Below are positions 23,301-32,460 of a DNA stretch of 64,000 nucleotides, one piece after another (positions within the stretch are counted from its first letter, which is position 1; each line of letters starts with the position of its first letter). The stretch lies in NCBI RefSeq assembly GCF_038502225.1, contig NC_091374.1:1998909-2062908 (forward strand). Reading direction: 5' to 3'. The notes beneath the pieces were generated by a model. It was not told the DNA's origin and made no database searches. It worked only from the letters and a program-made list of their open reading frames with translations. This stretch comes from Cherax quadricarinatus. Taxonomy: Eukaryota; Arthropoda; Malacostraca; Decapoda; Parastacidae. A program made the position numbers and the translations under genes.

Positions 23301-23888
23301 TAAGCAGTATACAGCATAAGCAGTAGACAGCATAAGCAGTAGACAGTATAAGCAGTAGACAGTGTAAGCAGTAGACAGTATAAGCAGTAGACAGTATAAG
23401 CAGTAGACAGCATAAGCAGTAGACAGTGTAAGCAGTAGACAGTGTAAGCAGTAGACAGTATAAGCAGTAGACAGTATAAGCAGTAGACAGCATAAGCAGT
23501 AGACAGTATAAGCAGTAGACAGTGTAAGCGGTAGACAGTATAAGCAGTAGACAGTATAAGCAGTAGACAGTATAAGCAGTAGACAGCATAAGCAGTAGAC
23601 AGTATAAGCAGTAGACAGTGTAAGCGGTAGACAGTATAAGCAGTAGACAGTGTAAGCAGTAGACAGTATAAGCAGTAGACAGTATAAGCAGTAGACAGTA
23701 TAAGCAGTAGACAGCATAAGCAGTAGACAGTGTAAGCAGTAGACAGTATAAGCAGTAGACAGTATAAGCAGTAGACAGTATAAGCAGTAGACAGTATAAG
23801 CAGTAGACAGTGTAAGCAGTAGACAGCATAAGCAGTAGACAGTGTAAGCGGTAGACAGTATAAGCAGTAGACAGTGTAAGCAGTAGAC
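20342..23888. repeat. 16-bp minisatellite, about 220 copies
   Basis: Units of 16 bp, agcagtagacagtata, in which the last part is agtata, agtgta or agcata. Almost all variation sits in these two positions, plus rare agcatt and agcggt. All three minus-strand frames are open for kilobases because the unit has no stop on that strand; the 808-, 760- and 666-codon frames are therefore artefacts. The first units are degenerate. Confidence 0.96.
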
Positions 23889-23997
23889 CCTTAAAGCAGA
23901 TTTAGTTACTGATAGTTTTCCAGATAGGCAGTCTGGTTGGCCTCTCGTAGGCCTGCCCCTCTGACCTTCCCTCGCTCTCATAGGCCTATCACCTGGT

Positions 23998-24112
23998 AAG
24001 GCTGATCAGACCTTGATCCACTTGATCCAATGGAAGGCCAGATCAGGGACCGGGCTGCCGGGGCGCTGACCCCCCAAAACATCCCTTTGGGTATCCTTCA
24101 GCAGTAAATATA
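23998..24112 (+). mobile_element. GC-rich decapod-type interspersed repeat
   Basis: aaggctgatcagaccttgat, agggaccgggctgccggggc and gctgaccccccaaaacatcc. Related pieces occur at 34318-34415, 42146-42232, 35560-35600 and 52838-52930. From memory this family is common in decapod genomes; its class is not known to me. Confidence 0.55.
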
Positions 24113-24312
24113 AATTTGGAGGGACTGACCACCTCAATACTACGTCTTAACCGGTGATGGACTGATTACATCGTCTTCACATCTCTGCTAATTCTTCTGT
24201 ACTCGACTGAAGAAGCCTGCTGTGTAGGCGAAACGTTTCGGAATAAAGATACCTAACTGTTGCACATGTGTCTTACTTATTAACCTGTCGGTATTGTATA
24301 CCATTATCCTAT
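24113..24312 (+). mobile_element. PLE-like fragment with hammerhead-like motif
   Basis: Single forward copy of the GAAACGTTTCGG family. It runs from ggagggactgaccacctcaa through gatggactgattacatcgtc, the hammerhead-like motif, aataaagatacctaactg, ttgcacatgtgtcttactta and cctgtcggtattgtatacca. It serves as the reference for the family: its 5' part matches the 30-bp array unit at 32461-33345, and its ttgcacatgtg part matches the 14-bp array unit at 30133-32078. Confidence 0.7.
24203..24241 (+). ncRNA. Hammerhead-ribozyme-like motif
   Basis: TCGA (24203-24206), CTGAAGA (24207-24213), extra A, stem II GCCTGC/GTAGGC (24215-24229, one G-T pair), GAA, ACGT (24233-24236), T at the cleavage position, TCGG (24238-24241) pairing with TCGA. 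All hammerhead core positions fit CUGANGA...GAA. The self-complementary ACGT would favour a dimeric stem III. Confidence 0.65.
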
Positions 24313-24690
24313 TCAGTACCCAAGGTATTGAATCAAATTCTTGGGAAACTTTGGGAAAAAGCTGAGCACCAAAGGAGCCAGGCCCATGGTCGGGCTCCGG
24401 GAGTACAAAGATTTCTCTGAACTCAGCAAAGGTATAAGGTATACAATCCAAGGTTTACTCTATGAGGGTAGTGGTGGCACTCCCTCATCCCTCCTGTAGG
24501 ACTCCAACTATCCTTCATCAAGGGTCCTGAAGCTTGTCCTTCCCTGTGAGAGGAGGGAGGCTGTGGACGAGCATCTCCCGTTATATGACCTAGCTCACAC
24601 CTCTGCCAAGAGAGAGGACAAGATTTGTGCCTGTCTTTAATGTCTGCTAACACCACAATTATCCTGACTAATACCCCTCCTGTCCTATGC
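24313..24690. other. Unique spacer, no gene seen
   Basis: Moderately GC-rich. A fragment near 24380 (ggcccatggtcgggctccgg) may be a diverged interspersed repeat. No exon recognised. Confidence 0.4.
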
Positions 24691-25052
24691 CAGTGACTAA
24701 CACCAGTCACCCCCTGACCATACCATATATGACTAACACCAGTCACCCCCTGACCACACCATACATAACACCAGTCACCCCCTGACCACACCATACATAA
24801 CACCAGCTACACTAACTACACCATACATAACACCAGCTACACACTAACCACACCATACATAACACCAGCTACACACTAACTACACCATACATAACACCAG
24901 CTACACACTAACTACACCATACATAACACCAGCTACACACTAACCACACCATACATAACACCAGCTACACACTAACCACACCATACATAACACCAGCTAC
25001 ACACTAACCACACCATACATAACACCAGCTACACACTAACCACACCATACAC
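24691..25052. repeat. 32-bp minisatellite, left part
   Basis: Units of 32 bp, acaccagctacacactaacc then acaccatacata, with 30-bp forms lacking one ca. The left edge holds an older variant with gtcaccccctgacc. The array is continued at 25950-27066 after a PLE insertion. Confidence 0.93.
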
Positions 25053-25084
25053 AAATAACCCGCACATAGAAGAGAGGCGCTTAC

Positions 25085-25122
25085 GACGACGTTTCGGTCC
25101 GACTTGGACCATTTACAAAGTC
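25085..25122 (-). ncRNA. Degraded hammerhead-like motif at PLE 3' end
   Basis: Minus strand: GAC (stem I), a damaged core TTTGTAAA, stem II GGTCC/GGACC with loop AAGTC, GAA, ACGT, C, GTC closing stem I. Stems are intact but the CUGANGA core is lost, so cleavage is not expected. Confidence 0.5.
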
Positions 25123-25170
25123 ACACTAACCAGAAGTGGAGCAGGACGGCTATACATAGGCAGGAAAAGG

Positions 25171-25196
25171 TAGTGGTGGTGGTAGTAGTAGTGGTG

Positions 25197-25228
<32 letters not shown>

Positions 25229-25273
25229 GGTGGTGGTAGTGGTAGTAGTGGTAGTGGTAGTGGTAGTAGTGGA
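25171..25273. repeat. GGT/AGT microsatellite
   Basis: Mixed trinucleotide tract of gtggtggtag and tagtagtag within the PLE's noncoding 3' region. Confidence 0.9.
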
Positions 25274-25321
25274 GAATTAAGGAGGAGGAGCCAGTCAAAT
25301 ACAAAGAAAGGGGAGCACTGC

Positions 25322-25426
25322 AAAGGAGCTAGGTGCCCACAAGGGAGCTAGGTGCCCACAAGGGAGCTAGGTGCCCACAAGGGAGCTAGGTGCCCACAAG
25401 GGAGCTAGGTGCCCACAGAGGGAGAG
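25322..25426. repeat. 19-bp tandem repeat
   Basis: Five and a half copies of gggagctaggtgcccacaa inside the PLE's noncoding region; almost identical, so recent. Confidence 0.93.
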
Positions 25427-25559
25427 CAAGTGCACAGAGGTGGGGGGAAGGGGAAGTGATGAAACAAATAATGAAGGAACAGAAACACGCGACAGAAGAA
25501 AGAAAGACAAAAAAAGGAAAGAGGAAAGGGGAAAAGGGAGAAGAAGAAAAAATAAGGAT

Positions 25560-25947
25560 TCAGGTTAAGTCACGGGTGTTGTGAAGTTTGGAGCATTTTA
25601 CAATGTAGTGGGAGAGGAAGGCATCTACAGAGACGAAGCCAGGACTAAGATTCATACAAGGAAAGTTGTGTATTAGAGAGGATTCAACTAGACGGCGACT
25701 GTTAGAGTTGGAAGTAGGGAAGACAGTTTTAGCAGAAGACCAGTCAATAGGATGGCTATGATCTCTGACGTGACAGAAAAGAGCATTGTTAGTGTCGGCA
25801 AGCCTAACACTATTTTTGTGCTCCCTAAGTCTGTCAGAAAGAGATCGACCAGTTTCTCCAAAGTATTGAAGAGGACAGGAGGAGCAAGAAATAGAGTAGA
25901 CACCAGGAACATCTGTAGAGGGAGGAGAGGTATGAACGAGATTAGTG
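25560..25947 (-). pseudogene. GIY-YIG endonuclease remnant of a PLE
   Basis: An open frame of about 129 codons entering from the truncated 5' edge and ending in a stop at 25560-25562. It shows the GIY-YIG hallmarks: GVY, ten residues, YFG, then ETGRSLSDRLREHK, a later HVRDH, and a VES glutamate segment. In PLEs this domain nicks DNA to prime target-primed reverse transcription. The first residues of the open frame (about 10) come from the adjoining minisatellite, so there is no native start. The reverse-transcriptase part is missing, so it cannot act alone. No internal stop is seen, which suggests a fairly recent insertion. Confidence 0.8.
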
Positions 25948-25949
25948 CT

Positions 25950-27066
25950 ACACACTAACCACACCATACATAACACCAGCTACACACTAACCACACCATA
26001 CATAACACCAGCTACACACTAACCACACCATACATAACACCAGCTACACACTAACAACAACATACATAACACCAGCTACACTAACCACACCATACATAAC
26101 ACCAGCTACACACTAACAACAACATACATAACACCAGCTACACTAACCACACCATACATAACACCAGCTACACACTAACAACAACATACATAACACCAGC
26201 TACACTAACCACACCATACATAACACCAGCTACACACTAACAACAACATACATAACACCAGCTACACTAACCACACCATACATAACACCAGCTACACACT
26301 AACAACAACATACATAACACCAGCTACACTAACCACACCATACATAACACCAGCTACACTAACCACACCATACATAACACCAGCTACACACTAACAACAC
26401 CATACATAACACCAGCTACACTAACCACACCATACATAACACCAGCTACACACTAACAACACCATACATAACACCAGCTACACACTAACAACACAATACA
26501 TAACACCAGCTACACACTAACCACACCATACATAACACCAGCTACACACTAACAACACCATACATAACACCAGCTACACACTAACCACACCATACATAAC
26601 ACCAGCTACACACTAACAACACAATACATAACACCAGCTACACACTAACCACACCATACATAACACCAGCTGCACACTAACAACACCATACATAACACCA
26701 GCTACACACTAACCACACCATACATAACACCAGCTACACACTAACAACAACATACATAACACCAGCTACACTAACCACACCATACATAACACCAGCTACA
26801 CAAACCACACCATACATAACACCAGCTACACACTAACAACACCATACATAACACCAGCTACACACTAACCACACCATACATAACACCAGCTACACACTAA
26901 CCACACCATACATAACACCAGCTACACACTCCAACACCATACATAACACCAGCTACACTAACCACACCATACATAACACCAGCTACACAAACCACACCAT
27001 ACATAACACCAGCTACACTAACCACACCATACATAACACCAGCTACACACTAACCACACCATACAT
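25950..27066. repeat. 32-bp minisatellite, right part
   Basis: Continuation of 24691-25052: acaccagctacacactaacc plus acaccatacata. It adds variants aacaacaacata and aacaacacc, and many 30-bp units. In 26040-26340 a 62-bp dimer (30 + 32 bp) is amplified about six times. This dimer is not seen left of the PLE. Confidence 0.94.
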
Positions 27067-27388
27067 TCATACACACACACTTGACGTTATTTACACACAC
27101 ACACACGCAAACATACACATCACTGTGTATATACACTGTGTCACCAGATGTCTTGGGAGCTCTTTTTGTAGTTATGGCTAAATGCCAGTTTTATAGGCTA
27201 ACTGAACCTAACTACGTAAACTAACCAAAATTTACCTAACCTAATCTAATCTAACACTAATCTGCACACTGACAACTCCACTGAAAGCGCCAAACCCGCG
27301 TGGGCCACGCCAGAAACTGAGAGGAGGCGGAGAGTCATATAGTATTAGAGGAATTACCGAGGTGCCTCTTGTCTTCCAGAAATGACCT
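27067..27388. other. Unique spacer with AC-rich edge
   Basis: An AC-rich stretch (27067-27115), then unique sequence containing ccgcgtgggccacgccagaa. No exon recognised. Confidence 0.4.
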
Positions 27389-27455
27389 GCATAACAAGGG
27401 GCTTTCTATATAGTAGTGTGTCACTGATGTCAGCTATGGTCTGTATAAGTTGCAC
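27389..27455 (+). mobile_element. SINE 3'-tail fragment
   Basis: aacaaggggctttctatata and gatgtcagctatggtctgta match, in reverse complement, the 3' part of the SINE at 3890-3965. It stops at gttgcaccatg where a PLE-like copy begins, so the PLE-like element appears inserted in, or joined to, this SINE, as at 3989. Confidence 0.7.
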
Positions 27456-27670
27456 CATGTTGATAATGGTATAAAATACTGACAAGTTGAAGATTAAGAC
27501 GTACAGCAGTTGGGGATCTTTATTGTTAAAACATTTCGCCTACACAGTAGGATTCTTCAGTCAGATACAGAAGCAGCAGGTGTGGTAGTGAAATGAAGAT
27601 GATGTAATCAGTCTATCAACCTTGGAGAAAATGTATTTGAGGTGGTCAGTCCCTCAGCCTGGAGAAGAGT
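27456..27670 (-). mobile_element. PLE-like element, minus strand
   Basis: Reverse-orientation copy: 3' end gataatggtataaaatactg at 27456, hammerhead-like segment at 27526-27566, then gatgatgtaatcagtctatc and tttgaggtggtcagtccctc near 27640-27656. It contains a single copy of the sequence that is tandemly amplified at 32461-33345. Confidence 0.7.
27526..27566 (-). ncRNA. Diverged hammerhead-like motif
   Basis: Minus strand: core CTGAAGA, stem II CCTAC/GTAGG with loop TGT, GAA, ATGT. Stem I is weak (about three pairs). Probably decayed. Confidence 0.4.
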
Positions 27671-27689
27671 TCAACTCCATGTCTGGAAC

Positions 27690-27876
27690 GTGTGTGTGAG
27701 GGGGCTGGTGGCGTGGTGGGCGTGTGTGAGGGGGCAGGTGGCGTGGTGGGCGTGTGTGAGGGTGCAGGTGGCGTGGTGGGCGTTTGTGTGAGGGGGCAGG
27801 TGGCGTGGTGGGCGTGTGTGTGAGGGTGCAGGTGGCGTGGTAGGCGTGTGTGAGGGGGCTGGTGGCGTGGTGGGTC
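27690..27876. repeat. 30-bp minisatellite
   Basis: About six units of 30 to 32 bp: ggtggcgtggtgggcgtgtg then tgagggggca. G-rich on the plus strand with GGGGG runs. Confidence 0.92.
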
Positions 27877-28002
27877 AATTAGTGGGTCGAGCAGGCAGTC
27901 GCTGCCCCACGACGGGTCACGATACCTCCGGGGCATCTGGCCAGCACCAAACATGGCAGGTTTACCCGTTGTTGCTGTTGCTTGGGCAGGCAGAGCTCTA
28001 CC

Positions 28003-28806
28003 AAGAGTCCACCAAGGTTCCACCAAGGTTCCACCAAGGTTCCACCACGGCTCCACCAAGGCTCTACCAAAGCTCTACCAAGGCTCTACTAAGGCTCCAC
28101 CAAGGCTCTACCAAAGCTCCACCATGGTTCCACCAAGGTTCCACCAAGGTTCCACCAAGGTTCCACCAAGGCTCCACCCAAGCCCCACCAAGGGTCCACC
28201 AAGGCTCCACCAAAGCCCCACAAAGGCTCCACCAAGGCTCCACCAAGGGTCCACCAAAGCTCCACCAAGGGTCCACCAAAGCCCCACCAAGGGTCCACCA
28301 AGGGTCCACCAAAGCTCCACCAAGGGTCCACCAAAGCCCCACCAAGGGTCCACCAAGGGTCCACCAAAGCCCCACCAAGGGTCCACCAAGGCTCCACCAA
28401 GGGTCCACCAAAGCCCCACCAAGGGTCCACCAAAGGTCCACCAAGGGTCCACCAAAGCCCCACCAAGCCTCCACCAAAGCTCCACCAAGGGTCCACCAAA
28501 GCCCCACCAAGGGTCCACCAAAGCTCCACCAAGGGTCCACCAAAGCCCCACCAAGGGTCCACCAAGGGTCCACCAAAGCCCCACCAAGGGTCCACCAAGG
28601 GTCCACCAAGGGTCCACCAAGGGTCCACCAAAGCCCCACCAAGGGTCCACCAAAGCCCCACCAAGGGTCCACCAAAGCCCCACTAAGGGTCCACCAAGGG
28701 TCCACCAAAGCCCCACCAAGGGTCCACCAAGGGTCCACCAAAGGTCCACCAAAGCCCCACCAAGGGTCCACCAAGGGTCCACCAAAGCCCCACCAAGGGT
28801 CCACCA
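28003..28806. repeat. 12-bp minisatellite
   Basis: About 67 units of 12 bp: ccaccaagggtc, ccaccaaagccc, ccaccaaagctc and, at the left edge, ccaccaaggttc. Units combine into 24- and 36-bp blocks. A 12-bp period opens several frames on both strands (Pro/His/Gln-rich and Trp-rich), none of which has other support. The spacer 27877-28002 is unique. Confidence 0.95.
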
Positions 28807-28884
28807 CACACACTCACCTACCTTAACTCAGTAATACAGGCAGACATAACTCTCACTGAGCAGCGAAGATGATTTATCAGTCAG

Positions 28885-29283
28885 GACTACACCTGCCCGC
28901 TGCTGCTGCCTTCTACCCCCCCCCACTACACCTGCCCGCTGCTGCTGCCTTCTACCCCCCCCACTACACCTGCCCGCTGCTGCTGCCTTCCACCCCCCCA
29001 CACTACACCTGCCCGATGCTGCTGCCTTCCACCCCCCCACACTACACCTGCCCGCTGCTGCTGCCTTCTACCCCCCCCACACTACACCTGCCCGCTGCTG
29101 CTGCCTTCTACCCCCCCCAATACACCTGCCCGGTGGTTGTGCCTTCTACCCCCCCCCCCACTACACCTGCCCACTGCTGCTGCCTTCCACCCCCCCACAC
29201 TACACCTGCCCGCTGTTGCTGCCTTCCACCCCCCCACACTATACCTGCCCGATGCTGCTGCCTTCTACCCCCCCCACACACCT
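28885..29283. repeat. 39-41-bp C-rich minisatellite
   Basis: About ten units, ctacacctgcccgctgctgc then tgccttctac and a run of 7 to 10 C whose length changes from unit to unit. The variable C-run accounts for the unit-length differences. Confidence 0.93.
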
Positions 29284-30132
29284 GCTTTCTAACTCAACAC
29301 GTACAGTAAGATCGAACCGTGCGTCCTTATCTCCTAGTGATGCTGGGAATCATCCTCCCCAAACCCCCCAAATCTGAAAGGCAATATCACCAGAATTTAA
29401 GCTCCGAGGACACCCACAGTGAATGGTAAGATTTGCACGCCATCTTACGTGTTTCTTGAGGGAGGAAGAGAAAACCGAGGGATTCTAACAGAGTGGGAAA
29501 CATTCAGCCGGCTTCCATGTTAAATTCATGGGACAGGGAGGTAGTAATCCATTGGATGATTGTTGTCTGCCAACCTGACGTCTCCTAACAAGCCTCGTTT
29601 AAGCCATACTTGCTAACCTACCCTGCTAGGAAGGTATGTTAACGAGTAGGAACCTAGTCTAACACTTCCTGACACTTGTAGCAAGTCATATTTGCTTGGT
29701 AACCAAACTAAAACAATATACTTAGACTTCTATAACCTAGGATTACATCGTTAAGAAAACTACCCGAAGGGAAGCAGAAGGAAGGGGGCCAGCGCCCCCG
29801 CTGTCATGCCCCAGATCACACTCCTTCATAAACAAGGACACATGTAGCTTGTCACCATTTAAATTACACAAGGTTAAACTTGTCTGTCTTCAAGGTTGTA
29901 ACATCAAACTCAAGTATGACCTTTCCTGAACATCCTATGTAAACATATATGTGAGTGCGTGAGGATAAATGACAAGTCTGTTCGAAGCAGAACTGATCAC
30001 TCAGATTATTAATGACTGGGAACTGATGGTCTCACTCCCACAGGACGTAACACAGTGTATAACAAGGGAGACTGTGTGTGTCAAGTGCTTACGTGTGGAT
30101 AAATGTTTCAGAGAACTGACGAAGTGTTAAAT
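29284..30132. other. Longest unique stretch (about 850 bp), no gene seen
   Basis: No exon, SINE or array recognised on either strand. It holds the small inverted repeat gggggccagcgccccc near 29786-29801. The right edge (aactgacgaagtgttaaata, 30114-30133) loosely resembles the CTGACGA segment of the PLE-like family, just before the 14-bp array. Confidence 0.45.
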
Positions 30133-32078
30133 ACATGTGTAACACCACATGTGCAACACCACATGTGTAACACCACATGTGCAACACCACATGTGTAACA
30201 CCACATGTGTAACACCACATGTGCAACACCACATGTGTAACACCACATGTGTAACACCACATGTGCAACACCACATGTGCAACACCACATGTGCAACACC
30301 ACATGTGTAACACCACATGTGTAACACCACATGTGCAACACCACATGTGCAACACCACATGTGCAACACCACATGTGTAACACCACATGTGTAACACCAC
30401 ATGTGCAACACCACATGTGCAACACCACATGTGCAACACCACATGTGTAACACCACATGTGTAACACCACATGTGCAACACCACATGTGCAACACCACAT
30501 GTGTAACACCACATGTGTAACACCACATGTGCAACACCACATGTGCAACACCACATGTGTAACACCACATGTGCAACACCACATGTGTAACACCACATGT
30601 GCAACACCACATGTGCAACACCACATGTGTAACACCACATGTGTAACACCACATGTGTAACACCACATGTGTAACACCACATGTGTAACACCACATGTGT
30701 AACACCACATGTGTAACACCACATGTGTAACACCACATGTGCAACACCACATGTGTAACACCACATGTGTAACACCACATGTGTAACACCACATGTGTAA
30801 CACCACATGTGCAACACCACATGTGCAACACCACATGTGTAACACCACATGTGTAACACCACATGTGCTACACCACATGTGTAACACCACATGTGTAACA
30901 CCACATGTGCAACACCACATGTGCTACACCACATGTGCTACACCACATGTGCAACACCACATGTGCAACACCACATGTGCAACACCACATGTGCTACACC
31001 ACATGTGCTACACCACATGTGCAACACCACATGTGCTACACCACATGTGCAACACCACATGTGCAACACCACATGTGCAACACCACATCTGCAACACCAC
31101 ATGTGCAACACATGTGCAACACCACATGTGCAACACCACATGTGCAACACCACATGTGCAACACCACATGTGCAACACCACATGTGCAACACCACATGTG
31201 CTACACCACATGTGCAACACCACATGTGCTACACCACATCTGCAACACCACATGTGCTACACCACATGTGCAACACCACATGTGCTACACCACATCTGCA
31301 ACACCACATGTGCAACACCACATGTGCAACACCACATGTGCAACACCACATGTGCAACACCACATGTGCAACACCACATGTGCTACACCACATCTGCAAC
31401 ACCACATGTGCAACACCACATCTGCAACACCACATGTGCAACACCACATGTGCAACACCACATGTGCTACACCACATCTGCAACACCACATGTGCAACAC
31501 CACATGTGCTACACCACATCTGCAACACCACATGTGCAACACCACATGTGCAACACCACATGTGCAACACCACATGTGCAACACCACATGTGCTACACCA
31601 CATGTGCAACACCACATGTGCAACACCACATGTGCAACACCACATGTGCAACACCACATGTGCAACACCACATGTGCTACACCACATGTGCAACACCACA
31701 TGTGCTACACCACATGTGCAACACCACATGTGCTACACCACATGTGCAACACCACATGTGCTACACCACATGTGCAACACATGTGCTACACCACATGTGC
31801 AACACCACATGTGCTACACCACATGTGCAACACCACATGTGCAACACCACATGTGCAACACCACATGTGCTACACCACATGTGCAACACCACATGTGCAA
31901 CACCACATGTGCTACACCACATGTGCAACACCACATGTGCAACACATGTGCAACACCACATGTGCTACACCACATCTGCAACACCACATGTGCAACACCA
32001 CATGTGCAACACCACATGTGCAACACCACATGTGCAACACCACATGTGCAACACCACATGTGCAACACCACATGTGCT
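30133..32078. repeat. 14-bp minisatellite built on palindrome CACATGTG
   Basis: About 139 units of 14 bp: acaccacatgtgca, acaccacatgtgta or acaccacatgtgct. The left third mixes gta/gca forms. From about 30870 gct forms and catctg mutants appear, while gta forms vanish, so the array is layered. Three 5-bp deletions (caacacatgtg) occur in the right half. Every frame on both strands is open because three units make 42 bp. The right edge merges without a break into a PLE-like element. Confidence 0.95.
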
Positions 32079-32290
32079 ACACTTGCGTATCTTTACTGCG
32101 GAAACGTTTCGCCACACAGTGACTTCGTCAGTCCAATACAGAGATAATTGGTAATCAGTCATCAATCTTGATAAGAATGATGGACTGATTACATCGACTC
32201 CAGGCTCAGGGACTGATTACCTCAAACTCCTAATCGTTGCCATTTTTCTTTGTATTGGACTGATACTCTAGTGTTGCAAATGCGTCAAAT
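32079..32290 (-). mobile_element. PLE-like element, minus strand, at edge of 14-bp array
   Basis: Reverse-orientation copy: gcgtatctttactgcggaaa, the hammerhead-like motif, then gatggactgattacatcgac near 32180 as a forward-oriented piece, suggesting a second inverted copy. A further gtattggactgatactctag with tgttgcaaatgcgtc near 32250-32287 is the forward 3' part. So a head-to-head pair, both diverged. Confidence 0.65.
32099..32135 (-). ncRNA. Hammerhead-ribozyme-like motif with compensatory changes
   Basis: Minus strand: TGGA (stem I), core CTGACGA, A, stem II GTCAC/GTGGC with loop TGT, GAA, ACGT, T, TCCG closing stem I. Relative to 24203-24241, pairs change together: C-G to G-C in stem I, and T-A to C-G plus C-G to G-C in stem II. 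Position N7 is C, allowed by CUGANGA. Confidence 0.65.
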
Positions 32291-32369
32291 TTATCAAGTG
32301 CTGTTGTTGGTTCCTGCATCATGGCTCCCGCGGCTCGCTCCGACACATGGCTTACACGGTAATTTTTTG

Positions 32370-32460
32370 AAGTCAGCTGAAAAACTGACAGGCAGACTTC
32401 GTCAGTCGAAATACTGAGCCGATTTAAATACTAGAGATACCATTGGTAGTGGAGAAGCAA
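32370..32460 (-). mobile_element. PLE-like fragment leading into 30-bp array
   Basis: gacttcgtcagtcgaaatac (minus CTGACGAAGTC, the left half of the hammerhead-like motif) followed by gagataccattggtagtgga. At 32461 it passes directly into the 30-bp array. Confidence 0.6.

Larger units (their letters stand above)
25053..25949 (-). mobile_element. 5'-truncated Penelope-like element
   Basis: Lies inside the 32-bp array, which resumes on the other side. On the minus strand it starts within the endonuclease region, contains the GIY-YIG remnant, an untranslated region with a 19-bp tandem repeat and a GGT/AGT microsatellite, and ends with a hammerhead-like stem and gtgcgggttatttgtgt. From family knowledge PLEs encode reverse transcriptase plus GIY-YIG endonuclease and are often 5'-truncated; only the C-terminal part remains here. 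Confidence 0.8.

Noticed and set aside
20763..23413. Open frames of 666 to 808 codons on the minus strand
   Set aside because: All three minus frames are open at once over a 16-bp repeat that lacks stops on that strand. No domain, start context or splice sites.
25371..25584. Lys/Glu-rich plus-strand frames
   Set aside because: They lie antisense to the PLE remnant and partly in its 19-bp repeat.
28064..28834. Pro/His/Gln-rich and Trp-rich frames
   Set aside because: Products of the 12-bp array, open in many frames.
30089..32154. Cys/His/Thr-rich frames that look like metal-binding repeats
   Set aside because: Unit of 14 bp opens every frame on both strands; composition comes from cacatgtg and not from a protein family.
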